This document shows positions 28,666 through 36,475 of a DNA stretch of 54,493 nucleotides, in pieces (positions within the stretch are counted from its first letter, which is position 1; each line of letters begins with the position of its first letter). The stretch is from Hydrogenophaga sp. GTDB lineage: Bacteria > Pseudomonadota > Gammaproteobacteria > Burkholderiales > Burkholderiaceae_C. The position numbers were made by a program, and so were the translations under genes. Under the pieces are notes generated by a model. That model was not told the DNA's origin, did no database searches, and saw only the letters and a program-made list of their open reading frames with translations. The DNA is taken from positions 1-54,493 of the forward strand of contig NZ_WVZN01000046.1 of the NCBI RefSeq assembly GCF_011772445.1, read 5' to 3'.

Positions 28666-29991
28666 TCAACGCTGCGGCATGTCCTTGTAGGAATAGCCCA
28701 GGCTCACCGTCGCGTCATCGGGAATGGCGGGCATGGTGCCGTTCCAGGCCTCCCAGCGCGCGCGCATGGCGGCCAGGCGATCGGGCTCGCGCGTCGCCAG
28801 GTTGGCGCGCTCGCGCGCGTCGCTGGCGATGTTGAAGAGGTAGTCATGGCCGTCCACGCGCAGGTACTTCCAGTCGCCTTCGCGCAGCGCGCGCTGGCCC
28901 CGGTGGTTCATGCGCCAGTGCATGGGGCGCTCGATGCGCTGCTGCGGATCGCGCCACACGGGCAGCAGCGAGACGCCGTCGGGCGCGTGCGTGTCGGCCG
29001 GCGCCACGCCGGCCGCGTCGAGCAGCGTGCGCGAGAAGTCCATGCTCATGCCGTGCTGCGCGGTGCTGCCGCCGGCCGGCACCTGGGCCGGCCAGTGCAC
29101 GATCCAGGGCACGCGGATGCCGCCCTCGGTGAGGTCCATCTTGCCGCCCACCAGGGGCCAGTTGTCCGAGAAGCGCTCGCCGCCGTTGTCGCTGGTGAAG
29201 ACGACGATGGTGTTGTCGGCCAGGCCATGGCGCTTGAGCGCGTCCATGATCCAGCCGATGCCTTCGTCCATGTGGTGGATCATGCGGCGGTAGCTCTCCA
29301 CGTTGCCGCCGTGCAGGTGGAACAGGTTCTTCGCCACGTCCGGCGCCACGTGGGCGTCGTCGCGCGTTTCCCAGGGCCAGTGCGGCGCGGTGTAGTGCAG
29401 GCTCAGCATGAAGGGCGTGCCGGCCTTGGCGCCCTCGGCCATGCGGTCCACGTAGTCCACGGCGCGGCGGCTGAGCAGGTCGGTGAGGTAACCTTCTTCG
29501 GCCTTCTCCTCTTCACCGAACCACAGGTCGTGGTCGCCGGTGCTGGCGCAGTGGGTGAAGTAGTCCACGCCGCCGGCCATGGGTCCGAAGAACTCTTCAT
29601 AGCCCGAGCGCAGCGGCCCGAAGGCCGGCGGGTAGCCCAGGTGCCACTTGCCGATGAGGGCCGTGCGGTAGCCCGAGGCGCGCAGCAGCGAGGGCAGGGT
29701 GGGGTGCTCGGGCGGCAGACCCAGGGTCTGGCTCTTGCGGGCCTTGCTGTTGATGGGCTCCTCGGCCGCGCCGCGCAAGCGGTACTGATAACGCATGGTC
29801 ATCAGCGCAAAGCGCGTGGGCGAGCACACGGGCGAATTGGCATAGCCCTCGGTGAACAGCAGACCGCCGGCGGCCAGCGCGTCGATGTTCGGTGAGACGC
29901 GGCCGAAGCCGGCTTGGCGGCCGCCGTAGCAGCCCAGGTCGGCGTAGCCAAGGTCGTCGCAGACGATGTAAAGAATGTTGGGGCGGCTCAT
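28666..29991 (-). CDS. type I (formylglycine) sulfatase, cytoplasmic
   Basis: A 441-residue alkaline-phosphatase-superfamily sulfatase. The metal pair is Asp12-Asp13 in RPNILYIVCDDLGYADLGCYGG, and the formylglycine motif CSPTR has Cys56 and Arg60, matching CxPxR. Further family marks are LIGKWHLGYP, PHWPWETRDD and VVFTSDNGG, with Asn for metal binding. The protein begins at once with the catalytic core and lacks a signal peptide, so it should act in the cytoplasm on an imported sulfate ester. A sulfatase-modifying enzyme is not in the window. It lies 7 bases after a Bug gene and upstream of SulP. The substrate cannot be predicted; choline-sulfate, aryl and alkyl sulfates remain possible. Confidence 0.9.
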   Translation of the reverse strand: MSRPNILYIVCDDLGYADLGCYGGRQAGFGRVSPNIDALAAGGLLFTEGYANSPVCSPTRFALMTMRYQYRLRGAAEEPINSKARKSQTLGLPPEHPTLPSLLRASGYRTALIGKWHLGYPPAFGPLRSGYEEFFGPMAGGVDYFTHCASTGDHDLWFGEEEKAEEGYLTDLLSRRAVDYVDRMAEGAKAGTPFMLSLHYTAPHWPWETRDDAHVAPDVAKNLFHLHGGNVESYRRMIHHMDEGIGWIMDALKRHGLADNTIVVFTSDNGGERFSDNWPLVGGKMDLTEGGIRVPWIVHWPAQVPAGGSTAQHGMSMDFSRTLLDAAGVAPADTHAPDGVSLLPVWRDPQQRIERPMHWRMNHRGQRALREGDWKYLRVDGHDYLFNIASDARERANLATREPDRLAAMRARWEAWNGTMPAIPDDATVSLGYSYKDMPQR

Positions 29992-29998
29992 CTCGAGA

Positions 29999-30964
29999 TC
30001 ATTCCACTTTCATGCCGGTGGCCTTCACCAGCGCGCCGTAGCGCGCGTTCATGTCGGCCAGGCGTTTGCTGGCCGCGGCACCGGTGAGGCCTTCGGAGAA
30101 CAGGTCCAGGCTGGCCATGCGGGCCTTGACGTCGGGGCGTTGCAGCGCGTCGGCGATGGCCTTGGCGATCTGCTGCACCAGCGCGTCGGGCGTCGCGGCG
30201 GGCGCCATCACCAGGTACAGCACCTCCTGCTCGAGGCTCGTGAGGCCGAGCTCGCCCACGGTGGGGATCTCGGGCGCGAGGGTGGAGCGCTGGCGGCTGG
30301 TGACGGCCAGGGCGGTGATCTTGCCGGCCTTCACGTGCGGCAGCATGCCGGGCGTGGCGAGCGTGCCGCCGTCGACCTCGCCCGCCAGCACGGCCGTGAC
30401 GGCCGGCGTGTTGCCGCGGTAGGGGATGTGGCCCAGCTTGTGCTTGGTGGCCTCGGCGAACACCTCCACCGCCAGGTGGCCCGGGCTGCCGCTGCCGGCC
30501 GAGCTGAAGTTGAAGTTCTTCGACTTGCTCTGCTCCACCAGTTGCGGCAGCGTCTTCAGGCTGGTGGACGGGTGCACGCCGATCAGCAGGCCCGAGGAGG
30601 CCATGATGATCACGGGCTTGAGGTCCGTCGGCTTGAAGCCCTGGTTGGGGTAGAGGTGCGGGTTGATGGTGAAGGTGGTGTCGATGCCGAACAGCAGGGT
30701 GTTGCCGTCGGGCGCGGCCTTGGCGGCGTCGGCCGCGCCAATGTTGCCGGCCGCGCCAGGCTTGTTGTCCACCACGAAGCTCTGCTTGAACTGCTCCTGC
30801 AGCACCTGCGAGACGGAGCGCGCGAGGATGTCCGAGGGGCCGCCGGCGGGGAAGTTGTTCACGAAGCGCACGGTCTGCGTGGGCCAGTTGGCCTGCGCGT
30901 GCAATGCGGGGCTGGCGAAGGCGGCGGCGAGGGCCAGGCCCAGGAAGGCGCGTCGTGCGGTCAT
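29999..30964 (-). CDS. Bug/TctC-family periplasmic solute-binding protein
   Basis: A 321-residue Bug protein with a Sec-type signal (MTARRAFLGLALAAAFASPALHAQA). Family motifs are FVNNFPAGGPSDILARSVS, FVVDNKPGAAGNIGAADAAKA, FNFSSAGSGSPGHLAVEVF and HIPYRGNTPAVTAVLAGEVDGG. AAGGAG precedes the ATG. It lies second in the operon, directly before the sulfatase gene, so its ligand may be a sulfated acid or a compound related to the sulfatase substrate. No TctA/TctB genes are present. It shares family motifs with the upstream Bug gene but is clearly diverged from it, so the pair is not a recent tandem duplication. Confidence 0.9.
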   Translation of the reverse strand: MTARRAFLGLALAAAFASPALHAQANWPTQTVRFVNNFPAGGPSDILARSVSQVLQEQFKQSFVVDNKPGAAGNIGAADAAKAAPDGNTLLFGIDTTFTINPHLYPNQGFKPTDLKPVIIMASSGLLIGVHPSTSLKTLPQLVEQSKSKNFNFSSAGSGSPGHLAVEVFAEATKHKLGHIPYRGNTPAVTAVLAGEVDGGTLATPGMLPHVKAGKITALAVTSRQRSTLAPEIPTVGELGLTSLEQEVLYLVMAPAATPDALVQQIAKAIADALQRPDVKARMASLDLFSEGLTGAAASKRLADMNARYGALVKATGMKVE

Positions 30965-30995
30965 GAAAGAGAACTCCTTGGATCGAAACGGATGC

Positions 30996-31958
30996 TCAGT
31001 CGAGCTGGATGCCGGTGGCCTTGATCGGGGCCTCCCAGCGCTTGAGGTCGGCCGCCTGCGCGGCGGCCAGTTCGGCGGGCGTGGAGCCCACGGGCTCGTA
31101 GCCCAGGCCGAGCAGGCGCTCGCGCAGGGCGGGCGCCTTCACCGCGGCGGCCACGGCCTTGGAGAGGCGGTCGCGCGCGGCGGGGTTCATGTTGGCGGGG
31201 CCGTACATGGCGAACCAGGCGGTGGCCACCATGTCGATGCCGCTTTCCTTGAGCGTGGGCACCTCGGGCACCTGCGGGTCGCGTTGCGCGCCCGTCACGG
31301 CCAGGATGCGCACCTTGTTCGTGCGGTGCAGTTCGGCGGTTTCGGAGACGACGTCGAACTTGTAGTCGATGTGGCCGCCCAGCAGCGCGGTGTTGGCGGG
31401 GCCGCCGCCCTGGAAAGGCACGTGGTTCAGTTTGGCCCCCACCTGCTGCTCGAACAGCACGCCCATGAAGTGCGGCAGCGTGCCCAGACCCGGCGTGCCG
31501 TACGAGGCCACGCCCGGCTGCGCCTTGGCCATCTGCACCATGTCGCCGATCTTCGTGGCCTTGCTGGCCGGGCCGGCCACCACGCCAAACTGGAAGTTGG
31601 CGATCAGCGAGACCGGCGTGAAGTCCTTCACCGCGTCGTAGTCAAGCTTCTTGTAGACGTGCGGGAACAGCACCATGGGGCCGCTGGGCAGCACGATCAC
31701 GGTCTGGCCATCGGGCTCGGCGCGCTTGACCTGGCCGAGTGCGATGCGTCCGCCCGCGCCGGGCTTGTTCTCCACCACGATGGGGGCGTACTGGTCCCTC
31801 AGGTGCTCGCCGAGCAGGCGCGCCAGGGTGTCCGCCGAGCCACCGGGCGGGAAACCCACCACGATCTTCAGCGGGGTCTTGTCCTGCGCGAAGGCGCTGC
31901 CGCCCACGGTGAGGGCGGCGAGCAGGCTGGCGTGGATGAGTCGGCGGGTGAGGGTCAT
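30996..31958 (-). CDS. Bug/TctC-family periplasmic solute-binding protein
   Basis: A 320-residue Bug protein. The signal peptide MTLTRRLIHASLLAALTVGGSAFAQ ends in a normal A-x-A site. Motifs are IVVGFPPGGSADTLARLLGEHL, PIVVENKPGAGGRIALGQVKRA and HVPFQGGGPANTALLGGHIDY. The start at 31958 is preferred over an in-frame ATG 23 codons upstream because the longer form would bury the signal peptide and because GGAGA lies just before the chosen ATG. It is first in the minus-strand operon of two Bug proteins, sulfatase and SulP, and diverges from the MarR gene across a 132-base region holding a perfect 10-bp palindrome. Confidence 0.9.
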   Translation of the reverse strand: MTLTRRLIHASLLAALTVGGSAFAQDKTPLKIVVGFPPGGSADTLARLLGEHLRDQYAPIVVENKPGAGGRIALGQVKRAEPDGQTVIVLPSGPMVLFPHVYKKLDYDAVKDFTPVSLIANFQFGVVAGPASKATKIGDMVQMAKAQPGVASYGTPGLGTLPHFMGVLFEQQVGAKLNHVPFQGGGPANTALLGGHIDYKFDVVSETAELHRTNKVRILAVTGAQRDPQVPEVPTLKESGIDMVATAWFAMYGPANMNPAARDRLSKAVAAAVKAPALRERLLGLGYEPVGSTPAELAAAQAADLKRWEAPIKATGIQLD

Positions 31959-32039
31959 GGTCTTGTCTCCGTTGTGTGGTGTCGATGCAGGCACAGGCCG
32001 CGGGTGGTCCCGCTTGGAATCGGCCATGCTAGGGATTCA

Positions 32040-32049
32040 CAATCGATTG
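32040..32049. promoter_or_regulatory. candidate MarR operator palindrome
   Basis: CAATCGATTG is a perfect 10-bp palindrome in an AT-rich patch, with looser flanking GATT and AATC arms. It lies between the divergent MarR gene (ATG at 32091) and the Bug/sulfatase operon. This is the usual place for an autoregulatory MarR site. Promoter boxes around it are not clear-cut. Confidence 0.5.
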
Positions 32050-32090
32050 CAGAAATCAACCGTACTACGGGATTACCCTCGGTCCCTGCC

Positions 32091-32597
32091 ATGCCCGCCC
32101 CCGACACCCTGCTCAATCCCGCGCGCCAGGCCGACTTCCTGCTCTACCGCCTGTACCGCATCCACATCACCGCCGGGCGCAAGGTGGTGCAGATGTGCGA
32201 GGAGCGGCACGGCATGACGCGGCGCGAATGGCGCGTGCTGTCCTTCCTGGCCGAGAACGAGGGCGTGCTGTCGTCCGAGCTGGCCGAGCGCGCCATGCTG
32301 GACCGGGCGCGCACCTCGCGCACGATCACCTCGCTGGCGGGCAAGCGCCTGATCGAGCGCCGCCCCAAGCCGCACGACCGGCGCGAGGTGCAGATCTACC
32401 TGAGCGAAGAGGGGCGGCGCGTGCACGGCGACATCTTTCCCCGCATCGCGGCGATCAACCACGCGCTGGTGGAGGGGCTTTCACCGCCGCAGCGCCAGGC
32501 GCTGGACGCCATGGTGGCGCACGTGCAATCCAGGGCCGACGCCCTGATCGAAGGGGCCGCGCCCCTGGCGCGCGACAACCCGGACGACGAGCTTTGA
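32091..32597 (+). CDS. MarR-family transcriptional regulator
   Basis: A 168-residue winged-helix regulator of the usual MarR size. The DNA-binding core (about 42-115) reads GMTRREWRVLSFLAENEGVLSSELAERAMLDRARTSRTITSLAGKRLIERRPKPHDRREVQIYLSEEGR, shown here only to mark the domain; the wing is PHDRREVQIYL. N- and C-terminal helices would form the dimer interface. It diverges from the Bug/sulfatase/SulP operon, with a perfect palindrome between, and its stop overlaps the start of the SLC13 transporter (TGATG). It probably represses both sides until an aromatic or acidic ligand binds. Confidence 0.88.
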   Translation: MPAPDTLLNPARQADFLLYRLYRIHITAGRKVVQMCEERHGMTRREWRVLSFLAENEGVLSSELAERAMLDRARTSRTITSLAGKRLIERRPKPHDRREVQIYLSEEGRRVHGDIFPRIAAINHALVEGLSPPQRQALDAMVAHVQSRADALIEGAAPLARDNPDDEL

Positions 32598-34510
32598 TGA
32601 CCGGCAATCAGATCAGCGTTCTGGCGATTCTCGGTCTGGTGGTGGGCCTGTTCCTGTGGGGCCGCTGGCGCCACGACCTGGTGGCGGTCAGCGCGCTGCT
32701 CGCCTGCGTCCTCACCGGGCTGGTGGAGCCCGCGCAGGCCTTCCAGGGCTTTGGCCACCCGGCCGTGATCACCGTGGCCTGCATGCTCATCATGAGCCGC
32801 GCGCTGCAGACCTCCGGGGCGGTGGAGGTGCTGGCGCGCCGCGCCCTGCCCGACAAGGCCGGGCCGGTGCTCAGCCTGGCCGCGCTGATGGGCGTGGGCG
32901 CGCTGCTGTCGGGCTTCATGAACAACGTGGGCGCCATGGCCCTGCTGATGCCGGTGGGCATCAAGCTGGCGCAGCGCCTGAAGCTGCCCCCGGGCCAGGT
33001 GCTGATGCCCCTGGCCTTCGGCACCATCCTGGGCGGCATGACCACGCTGATCGGCACGCCGCCCAACCTCATCGTGGCCGGCTTCCGCGCGGGGCTGGAC
33101 GGAGGGCCGGGACCCTTCGCGATGTTCGACTTCGCCTGGATCGGGGTGCCGGTGGCCGTGCTGGGCGTGCTGGCCATCGCGCTGGTGGGCTGGCGGCTGG
33201 TGCCCCGGCGCCAGCCGGCCGGCATGGAGGGCTTCGACACCGCGGCCTACCTCACCGAAGCGCGCCTGCTCGAGGACGGCGCGTCCGTCGGCAAGACCCT
33301 GGGCGAGATCGAGGCCGTGCTGGAGAAGTCCGGCGCGCAGGTGGTGGGCCTGGTGCGCCACGAGATGCGCATCACCGCGCCCAGCCTGCAGCGCGTGATG
33401 CGGGCCGGCGACATCCTCGTCATCGAGGCGGCGGCCGATTCCCTGTCCTCCGTGCTGTCCTCGCTCGGGCTCAAGCTGGAAGAGTCCGTGCGTCCGCCCG
33501 CGCGCGAGGAGGAGGAGGGCGAGGGCGGCGGTGCCGATCCGGCGGAGGCGGCCCAGGCCGCGGCGACATCGGCCGACGAAGGCCGCGATGAAGGCCGTGA
33601 CGAAGGCGAGTCGGACGGCGAGCGCGCATCGGACAAGCCGCGCGGCGATGCCGCAGAGATTGCCCTGATGGAGGTGGTGGTGCTGCCCGGCTCGGCCCTG
33701 GTGGGGCGATCGGCGAGCGACATCGGCCTGCGCACGCGCCACGGCCTGAACCTGCTGGCGGTCTCCCGACAGGGCAGCCGCTCCATCGAACGGCTGCGCG
33801 CCATGTCCCTGCGCGCGGGCGACATCCTGCTGCTGCAGGGGCCCACGGCCGCCATGACGGAGTTCGCCAGCGAAGCGGGCTGCGTGCCACTGGCCACCCG
33901 CGACCTGCAGATCCCCAACCGGCGCAAGGCCATTCAGGCCTCGCTGGTGATGGCCCTGGCCGTGGGCGTGGCGGCGCTGGGCCTGGTGCCGGCGGCGGTG
34001 GCCTTCATGGGCGGCGTGCTGGCCACGCTGGTGCTGCGCACGCTGCCCCTGCGCATGGCCTACGAGTCGATCGACTGGCCGGTGATCGTGCTGCTGGGCG
34101 CGCTGTTCCCGCTGGCCAACGCCATGCAGAGCACCGGCGCGGCCGACCTGATGGCCCGCGCGCTGATGGACTGGGTGGCGCGCGGAGACCCGGTGATCGC
34201 CCTGGCCACGGTGCTGCTGGTGACCATGTTCCTGTCGGACCTGATGAACAACGCCGCCACCGCCGCGGTGATGTGCCCGGTGGCCATCGGCAGCGCCGCC
34301 ACGCTGGGGGTCGACGCCGACCCCTTCCTCATGGCCGTGGCCATTGGGGCCTCCTGCGCCTTCCTCACGCCCATCGGGCACCAGAACAACACCATGATCC
34401 TGGGGCCGGGTGGCCTGCGCTTCGGCGACTACTGGCGGCTGGGCGTGCCGCTGGAGGCGCTGGTGGTGGCGGTCAGCCTGCCCTTGCTGCTCATCGTCTG
34501 GCCCTTGTGA
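32597..34510 (+). CDS. SLC13-family (DASS/sulfate-type) transporter with two TrkA-C domains
   Basis: A 637-residue membrane transporter. The two membrane halves each carry an SLC13 NxxG-type re-entrant region: GFMNNVGAMALLMPVG with GGMTTLIGTPPNLIVAG, and SDLMNNAATAAVMCPVA with CAFLTPIGHQNNTMILGPGG. Between them lie two TrkA-C (RCK_C) domains (about 225-290 and 350-430). They are separated by an extended acidic linker rich in Glu, Ala and Asp that includes three in-frame 12-bp repeats. Relatives transport sulfate or dicarboxylates with sodium. The start overlaps the MarR stop, so they are cotranscribed. With SulP and a sulfatase on the other side of MarR, sulfate is a plausible substrate, but this is inference. 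Confidence 0.88.
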   Translation: MTGNQISVLAILGLVVGLFLWGRWRHDLVAVSALLACVLTGLVEPAQAFQGFGHPAVITVACMLIMSRALQTSGAVEVLARRALPDKAGPVLSLAALMGVGALLSGFMNNVGAMALLMPVGIKLAQRLKLPPGQVLMPLAFGTILGGMTTLIGTPPNLIVAGFRAGLDGGPGPFAMFDFAWIGVPVAVLGVLAIALVGWRLVPRRQPAGMEGFDTAAYLTEARLLEDGASVGKTLGEIEAVLEKSGAQVVGLVRHEMRITAPSLQRVMRAGDILVIEAAADSLSSVLSSLGLKLEESVRPPAREEEEGEGGGADPAEAAQAAATSADEGRDEGRDEGESDGERASDKPRGDAAEIALMEVVVLPGSALVGRSASDIGLRTRHGLNLLAVSRQGSRSIERLRAMSLRAGDILLLQGPTAAMTEFASEAGCVPLATRDLQIPNRRKAIQASLVMALAVGVAALGLVPAAVAFMGGVLATLVLRTLPLRMAYESIDWPVIVLLGALFPLANAMQSTGAADLMARALMDWVARGDPVIALATVLLVTMFLSDLMNNAATAAVMCPVAIGSAATLGVDADPFLMAVAIGASCAFLTPIGHQNNTMILGPGGLRFGDYWRLGVPLEALVVAVSLPLLLIVWPL

Positions 34511-34523
34511 ACTGGATACCGCC

Positions 34524-35279
34524 ATGCCCTTGCGCTACGCCCGCTTCCTCGTTGGCCGAGACCGCACGGTGGCCGCCAACCGGCAGGTCGGCTGGCTGCT
34601 GGCCTTCGTGGCCGGGGCCATCAACGCGGGTGGTTTCCTGGCGGTGCGGCAGTACACCTCGCACGTCACGGGGCTGGTCTCGTCCGTGGCCGACCACCTG
34701 GTGCTGGGCGAAGGCCAGCTGGTGGCCGCGGCCCTGGCGGCGGTGCTGGCCTTCCTGCTGGGCGCCATGTGCTGCGCGGTGATGGTCAACTTCGCGCGCC
34801 GGCGTGCCCTGGCCAGCGAGTACGCGCTGCCGCTGCTGCTGGAGGCCCTGCTGATCCTCTGCTTCGGCCTGATGGGCGCCTGGCTCGCGCGGTTCGAGGG
34901 CCTGCTGATCCCTGCCACCGTGGCCCTGCTGTGCTTCATCATGGGCTTGCAGAACGCGGTGGTGACCAAGCTGTCGAACGCGGTCATCCGCACCACGCAC
35001 ATGACGGGCGTGGTGACGGATCTGGGCATCGAGCTGGGCAAGCTGCTGTACTGGAACCGGGTGAAGGACATCACCCCCTTCGTGCGCGCCGACCGCGAGC
35101 GCATGCGCGTGCTGGGCGGGCTGCTGGCCGCCTTCGTGGGCGGTGGCGTGGTGGGCGCCTACGGCTTCAAGCGCCTGGGCTTCGGCTTCACGGTGCCGAT
35201 CGCCGTCGCGCTCACGGTGGTGGCGCTGGTGCCGCTGTGGGACGACTGGCGCGGTCACCGGCCCCCGCCCCGCGCCTGA
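34524..35279 (+). CDS. DUF1275/YoaK-family membrane protein
   Basis: A 251-residue protein with about six membrane segments. The DUF1275 marks are AFVAGAINAGGFLAVRQYTSHVTGLVSSVADHL near the start and FIMGLQNAVVTKLSNAVIRTTHMTGVVTDLG in the middle, followed by charged GKLLYWNR and a final pair of helices. The family is widespread and has no agreed function. It lies 13 bases after the SLC13 gene and is probably in the same MarR-led operon. Its stop codon forms the loop of a small hairpin shared with the convergent exchanger gene. Confidence 0.88.
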   Translation: MPLRYARFLVGRDRTVAANRQVGWLLAFVAGAINAGGFLAVRQYTSHVTGLVSSVADHLVLGEGQLVAAALAAVLAFLLGAMCCAVMVNFARRRALASEYALPLLLEALLILCFGLMGAWLARFEGLLIPATVALLCFIMGLQNAVVTKLSNAVIRTTHMTGVVTDLGIELGKLLYWNRVKDITPFVRADRERMRVLGGLLAAFVGGGVVGAYGFKRLGFGFTVPIAVALTVVALVPLWDDWRGHRPPPRA

Positions 35280-35285
35280 GGCGCG
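35271..35285. terminator. hairpin with the stop codon as its loop
   Basis: CGCGCC-TGA-GGCGCG is a perfect 6-bp inverted repeat whose 3-base centre is the DUF1275 stop codon; the exchanger gene ends six bases further on. It is a possible two-way termination signal, weak because of the tight loop and absent T-run. Confidence 0.3.
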
Positions 35286-35290
35286 GCGGA

Positions 35291-36367
35291 TCACGGCCGC
35301 GGCGTATGCCGCAGCATCACCGCCACCAGGGTGACGACGGTGAGGGGCACGACGAAGCTGAGCATGGCGACGGAAAAGGCGCCGAGGGCGGCGTGGTCCT
35401 GCGCGGCGAGGATGAGATAGGTGACGTAGGCCAGGTAGTAGCCCACGAACACCGCCCCCTCCCAGCGCGCGATTTCCCGGCCGGTCATGAACACGGGCAG
35501 GCAGGCCAGCGAGACGGCCAGCATGACCCAGAGGTCAAAGGCCAGCACCGAGGCCGGCACCTGCAGGCCGCCCACGCCGGCCACCAGGCCGGAGATGCCC
35601 AGGCAGCCCAGGATGTTGAAGGTGTTGCTGCCCACCACGTTGCCGACCGCGAGATCGCGCTCGCCCTTGAACGCGGCCATGAGCGAGGTGGCGACCTCGG
35701 GCATGGACGTGCCCAGGGCCACCACGGTCAGGCCGATCACGAGTTCGGACAGACCCAGGTGCTGTGCGAACACCACCGCCGCTCGCACCAGACCCTCGGC
35801 ACCCAGCACCAGCAGCGCCAGGCCCACCACGATGAGGCCGATCTGCACCGGCGGTGTCGAATCCCAGGCACCGGCGGTCGCGGGCTTCAGCTCGGCGTCG
35901 TAGTCGCCCTGCGCCTGCCGGCTCTCGCGGCGCGACTGCACCACCAGGAACACGGTGTAGGCCACCATGGCCGCGGTGAGCATGGCCGCTTCGTACCAGC
36001 TCACGCGGCCGTCCAGTGCGAACAGCGCCAGCAGCAGGGCCGCGCCGATCATGATGGGCACTTCCTGGCGGACCAGCTGGACGTGCACCACCAGCGGCGT
36101 GATCAGGGCCGACACGCCCAGGATGAAGAGCACGTTGAGCACGTTGCTGCCGACCACGTTGCCGATGGCGATGTCGCTCTGGCCGCCGGCCACCGCGCCG
36201 ACCGACACCGCCAGCTCCGGCGAACTGGTGCCGAAGGCCACGATGGTGAGCCCCACCACCAGGGGCGACAGCCCGAAGGAGAGCGCGAGCTTCGAGGCGC
36301 CGCGCACGAGCAGTTCGGCGCCAGCGATGAGGCCGACGAGGCCGGCGATAAACAGCAGCAGGGTCAT
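35291..36367 (-). CDS. CaCA-family sodium/calcium antiporter
   Basis: A 358-residue inner-membrane exchanger with the two inverted alpha-repeats of the family: LSPLVVGLTIVAFGTSSPELAVSVGA with GNVVGSNVLNVLFILG, and LSELVIGLTVVALGTSMPEVATSLMA with GNVVGSNTFNILGCLG. The glutamates in SSPEL and SMPEV bind the cation. It has about ten membrane segments, similar to E. coli YrbG. The start at 36367 is preferred over an ATG 20 codons upstream because it begins directly with the first helix (MTLLLFIAGLVGLIAG). It stands alone between convergent and tandem neighbours. Confidence 0.9.
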   Translation of the reverse strand: MTLLLFIAGLVGLIAGAELLVRGASKLALSFGLSPLVVGLTIVAFGTSSPELAVSVGAVAGGQSDIAIGNVVGSNVLNVLFILGVSALITPLVVHVQLVRQEVPIMIGAALLLALFALDGRVSWYEAAMLTAAMVAYTVFLVVQSRRESRQAQGDYDAELKPATAGAWDSTPPVQIGLIVVGLALLVLGAEGLVRAAVVFAQHLGLSELVIGLTVVALGTSMPEVATSLMAAFKGERDLAVGNVVGSNTFNILGCLGISGLVAGVGGLQVPASVLAFDLWVMLAVSLACLPVFMTGREIARWEGAVFVGYYLAYVTYLILAAQDHAALGAFSVAMLSFVVPLTVVTLVAVMLRHTPRP

Positions 36368-36440
36368 GGCAGGACGGGCGTGGTTGTGCGTGCGGTGGAT
36401 CGTGCCACGCCCGCGCGCCCGACCCAAGCGCTCATGGCGG

Positions 36441-36469
36441 GCCCGCCCTTGTCGTCGACACGGGCGGGC
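36441..36469 (-). terminator. hairpin terminator candidate after the flavin monooxygenase gene
   Basis: GCCCGCCC and GGGCGGGC form a perfect 8-bp inverted repeat with a 13-base loop, ending six bases after the monooxygenase stop on the minus strand. There is no U-run, so it could be Rho-assisted or a 3'-end stabiliser. Confidence 0.45.
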
Positions 36470-36475
36470 GGCCGC

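Noticed and set aside
29999..31958. Tandem Bug genes as a recent duplication
   Set aside because: They share family motifs only; signal peptides and most other residues differ.
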